Part shown: piece after piece, positions 12,731 to 24,239 of the stretch
Layout: each line of letters opens with the position of its first letter
Numbering within the stretch: position 1 is the stretch's first letter
Assembly: GCA_035610365.1 (NCBI GenBank)
Contig: CM069435.1
Coordinates: 68,073,389 to 68,137,388 of the forward strand
Origin: Aquatica leii
Taxonomy: Eukaryota > Arthropoda > Insecta > Coleoptera > Lampyridae
DNA: 64,000 bases
Reading direction: 5' to 3'
Made by a program: the position numbers and the translations under genes
Notes under the pieces: model-generated
What the model was told of the DNA's origin: nothing
The model's database searches: none
Seen by the model: only the letters and a program-made list of their open reading frames with translations

Positions 12731-13470
12731 GAGGCACGCTGAAAACCTGTTTAATACTTTTCCTATAATACCCAAACACAGAATTGTAGACCTAGCTAGC
12801 AGATACAGGGGCTAAATTAACCCTTATATTTTTCAATACTAAATTTTTTTTTGCAAAAAATGTCCTTGAGGCGTTTCCCAATTTTTATATTTTTAAATGT
12901 GACATACAAAGAGTAAAAAAAATAATAAGCCAGATCATTTAGTGGGAACTTAAACTTTGCAAGGTGCTCACAAAATTATATTGCAAAAAATTTTAAAAAA
13001 ATGTATTTGACGCACGCTGAAATTTTATCAGTATATTATTTATAATTAAAAATAAGCATTCTAAAAAGGACATTATTTACAATTAGATTTAAATTTCGTT
13101 GCATTGCTTCATTTTTTAATGCAGAATTAATTTAAAATTGTTTATATACGAATGTATACGTTCATGTGCAATAGAGTATTTATTTTTGTAATAAATTCTT
13201 TTCTAATTTATGTACGTTAAAAAAATCGGTGGATAATTGTTAAAAATAATTCTAAAATTAATTCTCATGTACTAACAAAGAGTCAAATAAGCATTTAGTC
13301 AGATAGTTTTTTGTGTAAATTTTTTTTCTTATTTATTATTAGATTTTTTCATATTACATTGTTCAAATATTTCTAATTTAATATTTGTTAAGTTGAATGA
13401 ACCATCAATAACAGTAAACCCAAAAATTATGTTTTGAAGGTTTCATGCAACTATTCTCTGTTCACCGAAC

Positions 13471-14875
13471 AAAAATAGTTAAGCTCCTCCTAAAAAAAAT
13501 ATCCTTGAGTAGACCAATGAGCGCACCTGACAGTTTGCACGATACAATTTCACACAACCAAGACAATTTACTTTTTACAACGTTTGTATTATTAGATACA
13601 GTGATAATGTTGTAAACATAATGAAACGTTTGCGAAATTGTTTTCAGGTTCGAGAGCGTTCACGAGGTTTTTATCCAATTCCAGAACGTTCACCGAAAGA
13701 TATAGAAAATTCTCGAAAGACAGCGGAAATGTATAAAAGCGGTACAAACAAATCATAAGTTAGTTATTGCGGTGATTCAAAGTTGGCAGTGTTAAGAAAA
13801 TATCCTTAGATTTAATTAGTTCGGTTAGTTATAAACGTATACATATTTTTAGTATAAATAAATTAGTTTTAATAAGTGCCAAAACCTCAGCCAAAACCAG
13901 GTAGCTAAATTTAAAGTGTTGATCTAGCAGTATCAAGAAATGCGTTTGAGCTAAAGAGTGGTTCTAAACAAAGAATTAACGTGGTAAAGCATAAAATTAA
14001 TACTGGAGACGCTCGGCGAATAAGCCAATATTCACGCCAATTTCCTTTTGCAAAACGAGAAGAAGCTAAACAAATAATTACGGATATGTAAAAAGAAGAT
14101 GTGATTGAACCTTCAAATAGTCCATGGGCATCCCAAGTGATGCTAATAAAAAAGATGAGTCAATGTGGTTTAGAATAGATAACAGAGAGCTTAACGACGT
14201 TACCAAAAAAGACAACTATCCTTTACCGAGAATTCATGACACTTTAGACACCCTGTCAAGATCCCAGTAGTTTTTTACATTGGATTTAAAGAGTAGTTAT
14301 TCGCAGGTAGTATTGGAACCTAAGGTCAGCGAAAAAACATCCGTTTTTATCCAATTCCAGAACGTTCACCGAAAGATATAGAAAATTCTCGAAAGAAAGC
14401 GAAAATGTATACAAATGGTACAAACAAATCATAAGTTAGTTATTGCAGTAATTTGAAGTCGGCAGTTTTAAGAAAATTATTCAAGTTTAAATAAATAAGT
14501 GACTAACGCTTGTCGAGATAAATATAACGAAGTATAACCATGTACGTGACTTTAAGGTAAACAAGTGTCAGTGTTTAGATAAATAAAAGTTATCCGCGGA
14601 CTTTATCTTTAGAGTGAGTGTACTATATAAATTAGAGTAAGTGTTTGTATTATATATCCTTAGATTTAATTAGTTAGGTTAGTTATAAACGTGTACATAT
14701 TTTTAGTATAAATAAATTAGTTTTGTAATCGCTACAATAAATTAAAAAAAATGTATAACTAATTTAATTCAGAATATAAAAGATGTTATAACTGAAATAT
14801 CGTGTAATACAAATTTTAAAAACAAAAAATTCTATTCAAATGTAACGGGATTTTGTAAAGAGGAGCTTAACTATT
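13471..14875. repeat. Short inverted repeat bracketing the deleted gypsy copy
   Basis: AATAGTTAAGCTCCTC at about 13474 recurs as its reverse complement GAGGAGCTTAACTATT at about 14859-14874, and similarity extends outward (TATTCTCTG versus TATTTCTCTG) after a short gap. The repeats lie just outside the deleted gypsy copy. They could be the ends of a small DNA element into which the gypsy copy inserted, or an inverted duplication. No target duplication was established. Confidence 0.45.
13640..14730 (+). mobile_element. Ty3/gypsy element B, internally deleted copy (LTR-pol piece-LTR)
   Basis: Same family as the copy at 9.1-12.7 kb. Two LTR segments (about 13640-13870 and 14340-14730) flank a 0.46-kb pol piece (about 13878-14338) closely similar to 11045-11700 of the larger copy. 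The two LTR segments share long near-identical stretches, such as TTATCCAATTCCAGAACGTT. This arrangement looks like a non-autonomous deletion derivative rather than a solo LTR. It is broken; its high similarity between LTR parts suggests it is younger than the larger neighbour. Confidence 0.75.
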
Positions 14876-15400
14876 TCAGAGAAATAGAACTTATCAATGA
14901 TCTTAAATAAACGTAATTCTTGTTTCCTTACAGTAATTTTAGAACGACTTTGCGTAAAATTACTATTACATTATTTTTAGGCCTTAGCCGAGCTACACGA
15001 ATATCAAACGCATACCTACGAATAAGATACGAGTCACTAAGATGGACGCCCACGTTTGCATGTTTTGTGTTAAATTTGTTTAAAATGTAATAGTATACCT
15101 TTTAATTTTGATTAAAAAAATATTTAGAATCTTTTTTTAAGGTTCTCAAAAACTAAAAACATTTTAAATAATAGGCTTATCAACTACATTACTTGTTAAT
15201 TCGTATGTGAAAAAAAGTTATACGTAAATCTTGTAGTTTTTCTTATGTCTATCCTACTAAATGTTTGTAATTTATACCATAACATCATATACCATTTTTG
15301 TTTATGTATCAAATATGATTTTCGCACATGATTCTAACATCAAAGAAAAGAAACTAAGAAATCGTTTTTTAAGCTTTAATTATTCAAGTGATATATTCAC

Positions 15401-15706
15401 TGATCTCTATAATAATATAGATAGCAAATATTTATGAAAACAAATTTAAATACTAATACTGAGATTAGAACTAACAACAAAATCGCGAAGACAATTACAG
15501 AACTAAAGAACATAACATACATATTGAAATAAGAATTCACAGCATAAGCTACTACTGATGCGCCCAAGCAATTTTCTAAATATTTTAAACATGCATAATA
15601 TATTTATAACAATTTCACTGACACAGTAATGAGTGGCACTGTTTTCTCTAAAGACGTCAATGGCAGACTACAGTATCAGCTATCCATATTATTATAGAGA
15701 TCAGTG
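15401..15706. mobile_element. hAT-type MITE, 306 bp, with 8-bp target duplication
   Basis: The left end starts CACTGATCTCTATAATAATA and the right end is its reverse complement; the inverted repeat runs for about 28 bp with one mismatch. Perfect 8-bp direct repeats GATATATT flank it (15393-15400 and 15707-15714). This combination indicates the hAT superfamily. There is no coding capacity. Confidence 0.88.
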
Positions 15707-16528
15707 GATATATTTGTAATTATGAAACCATCTCTACGCTAGGGAACAACTGATAACTTAACACACTTGATTTTGTTGATTAAGTTGATTTATATTTAAT
15801 TTCTTAAAACAGTTATAATCTTAAGAAATTTCAGATTATAAAGGTTTGGTAGAATACAGCGATGTAATAAAAACAGTATAAACAAACACGATACTTACTA
15901 GTAATAATGAACAAAGTAAGAATTTAAATAAAAAAATTAAACATAAAATCTTTTTTCCATTACTAGACTGAAAGTCTAGACGTATAATAGTAGGTTGTAA
16001 AGTTGTATTTTTTTAAGCGCATGTATATAATATTTCATTATTAACCGCAGGTTAATAATAAACATATTTACATTTTCAGATAATACTATAACAGTTTCAA
16101 ACAAAAAAAGTTTACGAAACTGTTTACTAGGGAGAAGACATTTTATTTAATGCTATTTAAAAAATTTAAATCGTTCTTTAAACAAATTAATTTGATTTAA
16201 AAATGTAAATTATTTAAAGTTCACGCTTAAATAAATTTGAATCTTACTGAACTAAATATATTTTCGATATAATTAATGCTTAAAGTAATAATGTTTTTAA
16301 ACAATTTTAGTAACTGTAGCAAAAAAAACTCTGGTACGTTATCCATTTATTTTTGTGTTAAAAACCACAATTAAGAATTACCTGAAAATTATTTCTATTA
16401 AACTAATGATAACTGTCATAATCGCTGACTTGATTTAAATTTGAAATTAATATCTTAAATTATAAATTTAGTAACAGATAGAAAGGTTTTAATATTTCTA
16501 ATAGTTGAAAAAATTGTATATATACCAC

Positions 16529-16635
16529 GGTTGAGAAGTTCATTATAATTGTTACCTGCGCGATTTATATCCCTCGACGCTTGGCGTCTCGCGATATAAT
16601 CTATCGCTTGGGCTGTAATCATACTCTTCTCAACC
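16529..16635. repeat. Compact 107-bp imperfect hairpin
   Basis: The segment opens GGTTGAGAAG and closes with the exact reverse complement CTTCTCAACC. The centre is another inverted repeat: GCGCGATTTATATCCCTCGA then CGCTTGGCG then the opposing arm ending ATAATCTATCGC. GC content is markedly above the surroundings. It may be a tiny MITE or a structured RNA-encoding repeat. No target duplication is clear, and no second copy was found in the window. Confidence 0.6.
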
Positions 16636-18361
16636 TTGATTTATAATACACTATCAAATATATATACTATCAGAAAAGTAAAAAATTTCAATTGAGAGTC
16701 TTGTCGTCTAGTTTATTTGTCAATGTATTTCCGTTATTACACATTTATGATTTAATAATAAGTAAGTTGTTTGTTTTATATTTAACACTAACATTTTTCT
16801 TGATTATAAATCAATTCATATCTTGGTTTATGCAAAGAAAGAAAAAAACAAATCGTTTTTAGGTTTTCAGAAAATGGAAAAACAATGCTTATTATCTCTT
16901 TAATTCGATTGCTTTAAAGTGTTTGGAAAGTTACACATTATAGTAATTAAATGTATATAAGTATATTTCATCTACTCAACATATCTAATTGTTCATAAAT
17001 GATTAATTTATCACGCCATTTGTTTTATTTACATTTTTGTGTAAACAGGAAACGCTTTTCCGTACAAATTTGATTGCATTTGTTTCTTGTGTTTGACTTA
17101 ACGTATTAGGACATAATTATAATAGTTCTTTAATACTTTGTAAAAAAGTTTGTACCTATATATTTTTTGTAATAACTTAATTATAACTTTATTTATTATT
17201 ATGTACATTGTTTGATTTATGAACATCCTACAAAGATGTACGGTGTTTACCTTCGTTTGAATTGTTTTCAATGGTTTTTACATTTCTTAAAACATTGGTG
17301 TAACTACTTACTAAAATGACTAAAATCCTTTCAGAATTTAATTAAGTAGAACAAGTAATACAAAAAAAAACTTGAATAAGTGTTTTATACCCTTTTCATG
17401 ATAATTGTATCTTACTACCTCAGAAAGCTTTAATTAACATGATTTGAATCGAAATTTTTAATAAAACTCGAAAAATATTAGAATCGAAATTTTTGATGAC
17501 CTACGTAAATTTAGCAATATAATCTTAGTGTAGCCCTGGTTGCAACCGGTAACATTTAACTGCAATGTATAAGGTTTGTTAAAATTTATTTAAAAACAAA
17601 ATCAAAACATTCTATAAAATATGTAAATGTTGCTTATATTTATTGTTAAAGTGACACACTTTTTTACATATTGTAACAGTCAATTGTTCATTAATTACTT
17701 AATCAATTGATCTTGTTGCTAAATGAACAATATTAATTTAAAATAGTCAAAACATACATATATACATATGTCAAACAAATGTAATAAAACAATACGTTTT
17801 ATTTTTTCAATAAGTAATCAAAAGATGTAAACAAAATTTGGAATTGAGAAATAAGATAGTTATACATGAATACAGGACAAATTGATTGCTTCCAAAATAC
17901 CATGTAAAACTTAACTGATTACCATCGTAAACATAGCACACACAAACAAAGCGATGAAAAATTATCTAATTTATCACTGTACGCAAACCAAATAACAGCT
18001 GCCAAATAAATTTTCAAAACGGTACTCATAACTCTTATTTTAAACATCAAAAGTAAAATTTTTTTAATGAAATATGGCAATTTGAGCTTATGTTGTCATA
18101 TCGACTAACCCTTATATTTGTGCGCCTCGATATTGCTTTCTTCTTTAGCAAAACAGTAAAAATTATTATTTTTAACGTATCTTGCTTTCTCTTTAAGATA
18201 GGAATTTTTTTCTAAAAAAAAGATAGGATTCGAACCTAGATTATGTTTGTGAATTTATTTTAAATTATAAATAAAATATCTAACAAGTTATCGTGGTTAC
18301 ATCGTTACACACACACAGACACCCAAAATTGTTTTTGTTAAAGAAGTTAAAAAAGTGATAT

Positions 18362-19033
18362 TTGTCAATCGAAGAACTTAAGAAATTTATAGCAATTTTA
18401 TTTGCTAGAGGTGCTTTAGGGTTTACAAAACTGCCTGTAACTCATATGTTCTCCGATGAATTTGGACCTTCAATTATAAAAAACAAGAACACCATAAAGT
18501 TTCTTTGGTTTGACATAAAAAGTACACCTAGTAAAAGATTGAAAACGAACAAGTTTGCTTTAGTAGATGTTATATAGGATAAATTTATAGAAAATTGTCA
18601 AACTTGTTATAATCCACACATAGACATTAAAATAGATAAGCAACTACTTTCCAGTAAGACGAGATGCCCATTCACGCAATATATGTTCAACAAACCTGAC
18701 AAGTTTGGTATAAAATTTAGATTAGCCATTGATAACAAATCGAAATATTGACTAAATGGTTATTTTTATACTGGTAAGGATACTTCATAACCAAATGAAC
18801 TTACAAGTGGTGAATAAGTTGTTTACGTCTGATGGAACTTTTTTTCAACTGTAGATACAATGTTACTTGTGATAATTATGTTACCAGCTATAACTTATCT
18901 GGCATATTGTAGAAAAGAAAAACAAGCCTTATTAGAACTGCAAATACAGAAAGCGTTTACCACCAATTTGAAAATGTGGAAAAAATAAATTGAATTTACC
19001 TGATACAACAGTTTTTATAGAACCTAATGGGTG
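18362..19033 (+). pseudogene. piggyBac transposase relic, 5' part (interrupted by Tc1-type element)
   Basis: The translation begins SIEELKKFIAILFARGALGF, the piggyBac N-terminal catalytic-region start, followed by FIENCQTCYNPHIDIKIDKQ, LLSSKTRCPFTQYMFNKPDK and FGIKFRLAIDNKSKY. IDKQ carries the first Asp of the DDD triad. Stops and frameshifts follow (the first stop near 18576), so the copy is dead. No N-terminal end or TTAA terminus was identified. The coding similarity stops at 19033, exactly where the TA-flanked 6-kb element begins, and resumes at 25027 in the same strand and order. Confidence 0.85.
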
Positions 19034-19035
19034 TA

Positions 19036-19500
19036 CACTGCCTCAAAAAAGTAATTGAACACTTGTAAGCGCGACCTGCAAGGTATGCAACCAAACTTAT
19101 GGCTAGTTAAATTTGATAACATTGGTTTGGAAACATTACTTGCAGCAATATTACGAAGTTACTAACCATTCTTTATAAGCACCGCCTCAAGCGTTCAAAT
19201 ATGTTTTTTTGCTGGAAATATGTATCTAAATTGTACCATAAACATTTAATTTTTGTTGCCAAATTTTCTATTTATGTTCTCTGCTCAAGTTTTCAACGAA
19301 TGCTATACCCCTTAATTAAAAAAGTTTTAAGTCATTTATAATTAAAATAAACTAAAAAAAGTTTCATTAATAGCTCGGATAAAATTATACTGCATGCTCA
19401 AATATGAAATTGCTGTATTAATTAGCCTAAATATTTAATATTTCCGGATTAAATTAAAGTCAACATTCCGATTTCAATCTTAATTCCCATTATTTGTAGT
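19036..19500. repeat. Left long terminal inverted repeat of the Tc1-type element
   Basis: It pairs with the reverse complement of the right end (about 24560-25024). Shared blocks include AAGCGCGACCTGCAAG, CTCAAGCGTTCAAA, TGCTCAAATATGAAA and ATTTCCGGATTAAATTAA (the right copy has ATATCC in the last). The left copy lacks the palindromic insertion present in the right copy, and it diverges or is deleted inward of about 19500. Confidence 0.8.
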
Positions 19501-20668
19501 TTGCATTTTTTCATAGAAAATGAATTTTTATGAATATAGGTAAAATCTGATGTTCAATTGCTTTTGTGATTAGACTGTCGTAATACATGGAAAAAATGCT
19601 TCAATTTTGCTGATTTAACCCAATTTATGGATAATATCGAACCAACTTGTTTAAGTATTAGACAGAACTTATGCGTAACTAAAATGTACTTCTCTGTGCT
19701 TGTAGAGTTTTATTTTCAAGCGGCTTTTGTGAAATCTCATTTATATTATAACAAAAAGAACAAGTGGCGAGAAAATTAATATTCTTGTAAAAAGATATTA
19801 TCTTTAGTTAGATGTAACTAAACTGGAAATCAAAACTAATACGAGTTTCGTTACCTATAAATCAAAATAGAATTCTTGCAGGTTTTTACTAAAACTAAGT
19901 AATGGAAATATATTACCAAACATACACTAAGTCTCAACCTTGGTTTAAAGAAAAAATATTTTTTTTTAAATACCCAATACTTTAAAAAAACCTGATAATT
20001 ATAAGTAACGATTTATACATAAGTTGCACTCATGCGAACTAAATAGTTAGTATTTAACACGTTCAGCCCCGCGGCTAAACTTTTATCACAGCCTATAGAC
20101 GGCAGGGCGAAGTTTATTTTAAACCTTCTTCGCAGCTCATGGCACCGTATTTAATTGTGTTTTACATTGCCTGTTATTTTTTTAATTTGAATATAAGAAA
20201 AATGACAAAATGTAAAAAATGAAACTTTTATTAAATATAATAAGAGTAAGGTTTTACATATTACAAAAAATTTTTTCAAACATTGTTATCTGTTTTTTTG
20301 AACACTAAACCATTCTATTCTATGTTCATTTTTCTCTTGAACCGAAAACGGGTTTATGGACCCCACACAAGTAACATGATTTAATTACATTTTTGCGTTT
20401 TGATTTTTTTTTAATTACTTTTCTTTAAATTTTTATTTATATGTATACACCATGTAAAGTACGCAATAGCAAACGACAATTATTGGGCCAATGGAAAGTA
20501 TAAAATTTTTTACTTGGAGCTAAAAATGTTCAATAAAAATTTAAAAACTAAAAAAATGCCAAAATTGTAAGCGCTGTTCCATACTATTAGAAACAAATTT
20601 ATGTGTCGCAATAGTTGCCCCATCAAATTTCGACGTAATTCAGAAATTGTAAGCAGACGGGGCGGTGC

Positions 20669-20700
20669 CAGGCGCGGGCGGAGCCCCCGCTTTAAAGAAA
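20669..20700. repeat. GC-rich fragment resembling the end of the hAT MITE at 5.8 kb
   Basis: CAGGCGCGG followed by GGAGCCCCCGCTTTAAAG resembles rearranged terminal blocks of the 5840-6131 MITE, which has CAGGCGCGGCTCC and TTTAAAGCGGGGG. Only one end is recognisable, so this is a fragment or a diverged relative within the Tc1-type element. Confidence 0.4.
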
Positions 20701-21303
20701 TATCGTGTAAAAATAAAAATGCAACTAATGAAATAATGTTTCATCTTGCTTTAAGTAATAAATAATAATAAAAAGTACAATAACATCAACAAAAATAATA
20801 ATACAAAGAAGTAAAACTTTTTAACAAAATAACTACAAAACATTAATCATTTATAGTTTTTAAACTCTTTTCAAATTTATATTATTATATACTTTTTTCC
20901 TTTACTTTTACTTATTATTTTGCCTTTTTTGACAATGTGAATAAATCTAATTTGCATTTCGTTCATTACATCTCAATTATTTTGGAAAACCTAGAATTGT
21001 CGATTATAAAACTAATATAATTACCTACTGAACAAAATTTAACAAATGTGTATCTACTTTTTTTACTAGTACTTAGCGTATTGAAACCAAAATCAAAGAT
21101 TGAATTAAAATTTGAGAAGAAAGCATACAGATATTCTTATCAAAATTACGTTTAAACCAGTGTTTCCAGAGACTCGAAACCCCATTCTTCTGAGAGGTAC
21201 TCCATACCTCCAGTAATGCTCCCTTCTGCCCATGACTCCGCTACTACTAAGTAGAATATATAAAGGGGTTACTTAAAATTCATTTTGTAATGTATAATAT
21301 TTA

Positions 21304-21465
21304 GTGTTGTTTTGTGTGTCAACTTTGTGCAAAATTCCACGTCTTCCTGGACAAGCAGAGTTATCACTAGAAATTAGTGAAGATTATTGCTTTACGAGAA
21401 TGTGGATTTTCTATCCAAGTAATTGCTGCACGTATGGGTTTATCGGTAACATGGTTTTTTATTTT
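21304..21465 (+). pseudogene. Tc1-type transposase relic, N-terminal helix-turn-helix part
   Basis: Two overlapping frames give PRLPGQAELSLEISE and then ALRECGFSIQVIAARMGLS, a typical Tc1 N-terminal HTH (G-x-S-x-x-x-I-A-x-x-x-G-x-S). The similarity stops just before GTAACA at about 21448 and continues at 23222 with KGVVHYWVQRKEQ. The 1.77 kb between could be an intron (it starts GT and ends TTATTAG) or a later insertion. One frameshift separates the two halves of this part. Confidence 0.6.
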
Positions 21466-21639
21466 GCTTTTGATAATATTCTTTAATATCATCAGTCTTC
21501 TTAATTTTAAACATGGTTATATATACCTATTTTATAGGTTTTATATGATGTAAAATTCAGATTGCACAATTATTCACCTACATCACAGAAAATTGTTTAT
21601 AATGAAATTAAAAAAGTTTCAGTCACATAGCAACTGGGT

Positions 21640-22105
21640 AGCAAGTTTTTCACGTCCTTCAAGTTAGCAATACAAAGTTAGCAAAATCAAATAAAACATA
21701 ATAAGGAATTTCTTACTAACTTCTTGCGAAAAAAAAATTGTAGCTTTCTTATTTTTTTAATTATGCATTAAACTTGAGGCAAGTTAGTAGTACACCATTA
21801 TAAACAGTGATTTAATGAATCGGTATTCGGTTTAAAATGTGTGTAGAATTTGTTGCTAAATTGTTGTTAATTAATTGTAAAAGAAAAAAGCTGACAGCTT
21901 TATTATTATTCTACACACATTTTAAAAAGGAAATAAATTCTTTAAAGCACTTTTTAGAATGGTGTACTGCTAACTTGCCTAAAGTTAGCCGAAAAACGCA
22001 TAACTAAATAAGTAGGAATTTAAAATTTTTTTTCTTTCGCAACAAACACCTAACTATATTTTATTTTATTCTGCTAACCTTGCTAGCTTAAAAGACGTAA
22101 CTTTT
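21640..22105. mobile_element. Foldback-type element, about 460 bp, with ~200-bp arms
   Basis: Matching inverted blocks occur in order from the outside in: CACGTCCTTCAAGTTAGCAA (21650) versus the reverse complement of TTGCTAGCTTAAAAGACGT (22080); GGCAAGTTAGTAGTACACCA (21778) versus the reverse complement near 21962-21981; and AAAATGTGTGTAGAAT (21834) versus ATTCTACACACATTTT (21909). The central loop is about 60 bp. It has no coding capacity. It lies inside the Tc1-type element, between the two halves of its transposase. Confidence 0.75.
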
Positions 22106-22724
22106 TCACTTAAATTAATAACATTACTTTATCGATGCCTTTTAGTAAACGTAAACCTTTTGTAATGAAAAATACAACACTGAATAAAGAACGTATCATA
22201 AAAGGTAAAAATAATATAACCACGGCAAGCAATCGTAAGCACAGACCTCAAGGTGATGGGTTTGAATGATAATAACTACAAAGACGTGAACTCCGTTAAT
22301 TTATTAACTATACTTAATTAACTATTTACATTAAAGAACAATGAACAATAATTGAATTAAACATATTTAGAATAAAACAGTATTTAAAATAAAATATTTG
22401 GACGCCAATCACATTAAGTGATGAATAAAAAACGTAAAATCTTACACCTAATAAGTAATTAATATTAAATGCAAAAAATAGTAAACGGTAAATTTGTTAT
22501 CGAGTATGTTTCCCGAAAGGTTTTAAACAACACAATTTAACTGCTTGAATGTAAAATGCAGTATCTTAATTTTAGTTGACTCACCATGTTTAATATAACG
22601 TTATCGGATATCTTCTATTTTTAGCACATCTTAGTTAACGTGATAAAATTCTTCTAAAGGAATGTAGATTTCAAAAACACACCAGCAAGCATGAATTATC
22701 CATGTATAATAAACTTCATTAACG

Positions 22725-22845
22725 AAAAATCCAGTAATTAAACGACAAAACCAAAATAAAGGATCCAGAATAAAAATCCAATAAACGAAAAGATCCAATA
22801 AAAAGAAAGATCCAAATAAAAATAAAAGTCCAATGAAAAGAAAAA
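22725..22845. repeat. Degenerate short tandem repeat (AGATCCAATAAAAA-like)
   Basis: About seven imperfect copies of a 14-20 bp unit with core ATCCARTAAA follow one another (AAAATCCAGT, GGATCCAGAATAAA, AAATCCAATAAACG, AGATCCAATAAAAAG, AGATCCAAATAAAA, AAGTCCAATGAAAAG). Spacing is irregular. The sequence that follows (22990-23170) is less AT-rich and unidentified; it might be part of an LTR or UTR, but I cannot assign it. Confidence 0.55.
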
Positions 22846-23221
22846 GACCGTCACACCTTCAATGTCACGGTCTTCGAAATAATTTCCTTTGTCTAATGAT
22901 TGCGCAATATTGCGAAAGCACAATAATTAGATGGAATGAATAAAAATTAAATTGCATGGGTTTTTACGCCATAATCAAGAAAAATTGACTTCCCCGCATC
23001 ACAACGTGAACTCGCCAGAGGTTCACACGGAAGTGGAAACTTGACCTTCTACTCAAGTCAACTACGCAGACGCCTCCGAAATACAACGCGACCTTGTGAA
23101 ACTGAATAAATTTACGTGCAATATTAGTTGCAGAAAATAAACGATTGTAAAATTGAATTTTAATTGTAATGGACTTAAACGGGACGTTACACTTTTTCGG
23201 CAGTTTTAATTAACTATTATT

Positions 23222-24040
23222 TATTTTATTAGAAAGGTGTGGTCCATTATTGGGTTCAACGCAAAGAACAAGGCGCGGAAAATTATCGTCCTTTGCAGAC
23301 CGGGTATAGAAGTGAAAGGCCATCTCTCTTATCTAGAGTTAAAAAAGACAACATTATCGAAGATGCTCGTTTGACTCCATTCACAACTTCCGCCACGATT
23401 TGCGAAAGACTACAGTTACAATACAGTTTGCAAACGATAAGGAATACTTTGAAAACTAAAGGAATAAGCTGTTATCGACCTATAAAAAAACCTGTAATAA
23501 CTAAAGAAAATGCTTACCGGAGATTCCTTTTCAGAAGAACATATAAACTTTGATTGGAAAGATGTTGTTTTTTCAGATGAAAACTACACTATCCAAGATA
23601 GTAAAAAAGTTTTTTGGATGCCACGTAATTTTAGAAATGAATAAAAAAATGTGAAACTCAACAAAAGAAGTAGGAGAATTAGTGCTGCGTACTGGAGATG
23701 GATGCGCCCTCCTTACGAGCAGTTTATCCCGAAGGACCAATTTGTTTTCTTCAATTCTCCTATACATACGGCAGCAGTAGTTCAAGAATAGTTCTTACAA
23801 CATCCAGAAGTGGAAAGAATTCGTTGGCCACCTAAGTCACCGGATTTAAACCCTATAGAAAATTTGTGAGCGGCGGCCGTGCGTGTGTGGAACGACAAAC
23901 TGAACAGTTGCATCGCCATATTAATACCGTGTGGAAAAGATTTCGAGAAACTAAAATACATGCCAATTTAATCAATTCGATGCCAAACCGTCTATGGGAA
24001 TGTATAACCAATAATGAATATTACATCCGTTACTAGCATG
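23222..24040 (+). pseudogene. Tc1-type transposase relic, catalytic part
   Basis: The translation reads VHYWVQRKEQGAENYRP, then RLTPFTTSATICERLQLQYS, SCYRPIKKPVITKENA, DWKDVVFSDE and WPPKSPDLNPIENL. This order and these motifs identify a Tc1/mariner DDE transposase. The first catalytic Asp (in FSDE, near 23570) is kept. The second region reads FFNSPIHTA where the family has QDNSPIHTA, so the second catalytic Asp is lost. A frameshift near 23550 and stops, including one directly after IENL near 23870, confirm it is dead. It lies close to the right arm of the 6-kb element and is presumably that element's own enzyme. Confidence 0.88.
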
Positions 24041-24239
24041 TAAAATACAAATATTTAAATATAATAATAAATACTTTTTTAATCATGTTTTTTATTATGA
24101 TTTTCTGTATCCAGTTTTGTTTTTGTAATATAAATACTGTTTATGTATAATTTATAATAAAATCTAAGGTATTATTCCTATTAAAATGTAGTAGGTACTA
24201 TAATAATCTAAAACACAAAAAAAAGGCAAACTACAAAAT

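Noticed and set aside
20050-20110. Possible piggyBac MITE end (TTAACACGTTCAGCCCCGCG)
   Set aside because: TTAA plus a GC-rich tip is suggestive, but no matching right end was found before 20700.
21161-21250. Possible hAT terminal sequence CAGTGTTTCC
   Set aside because: Only one end is visible and no 8-bp duplication could be found.
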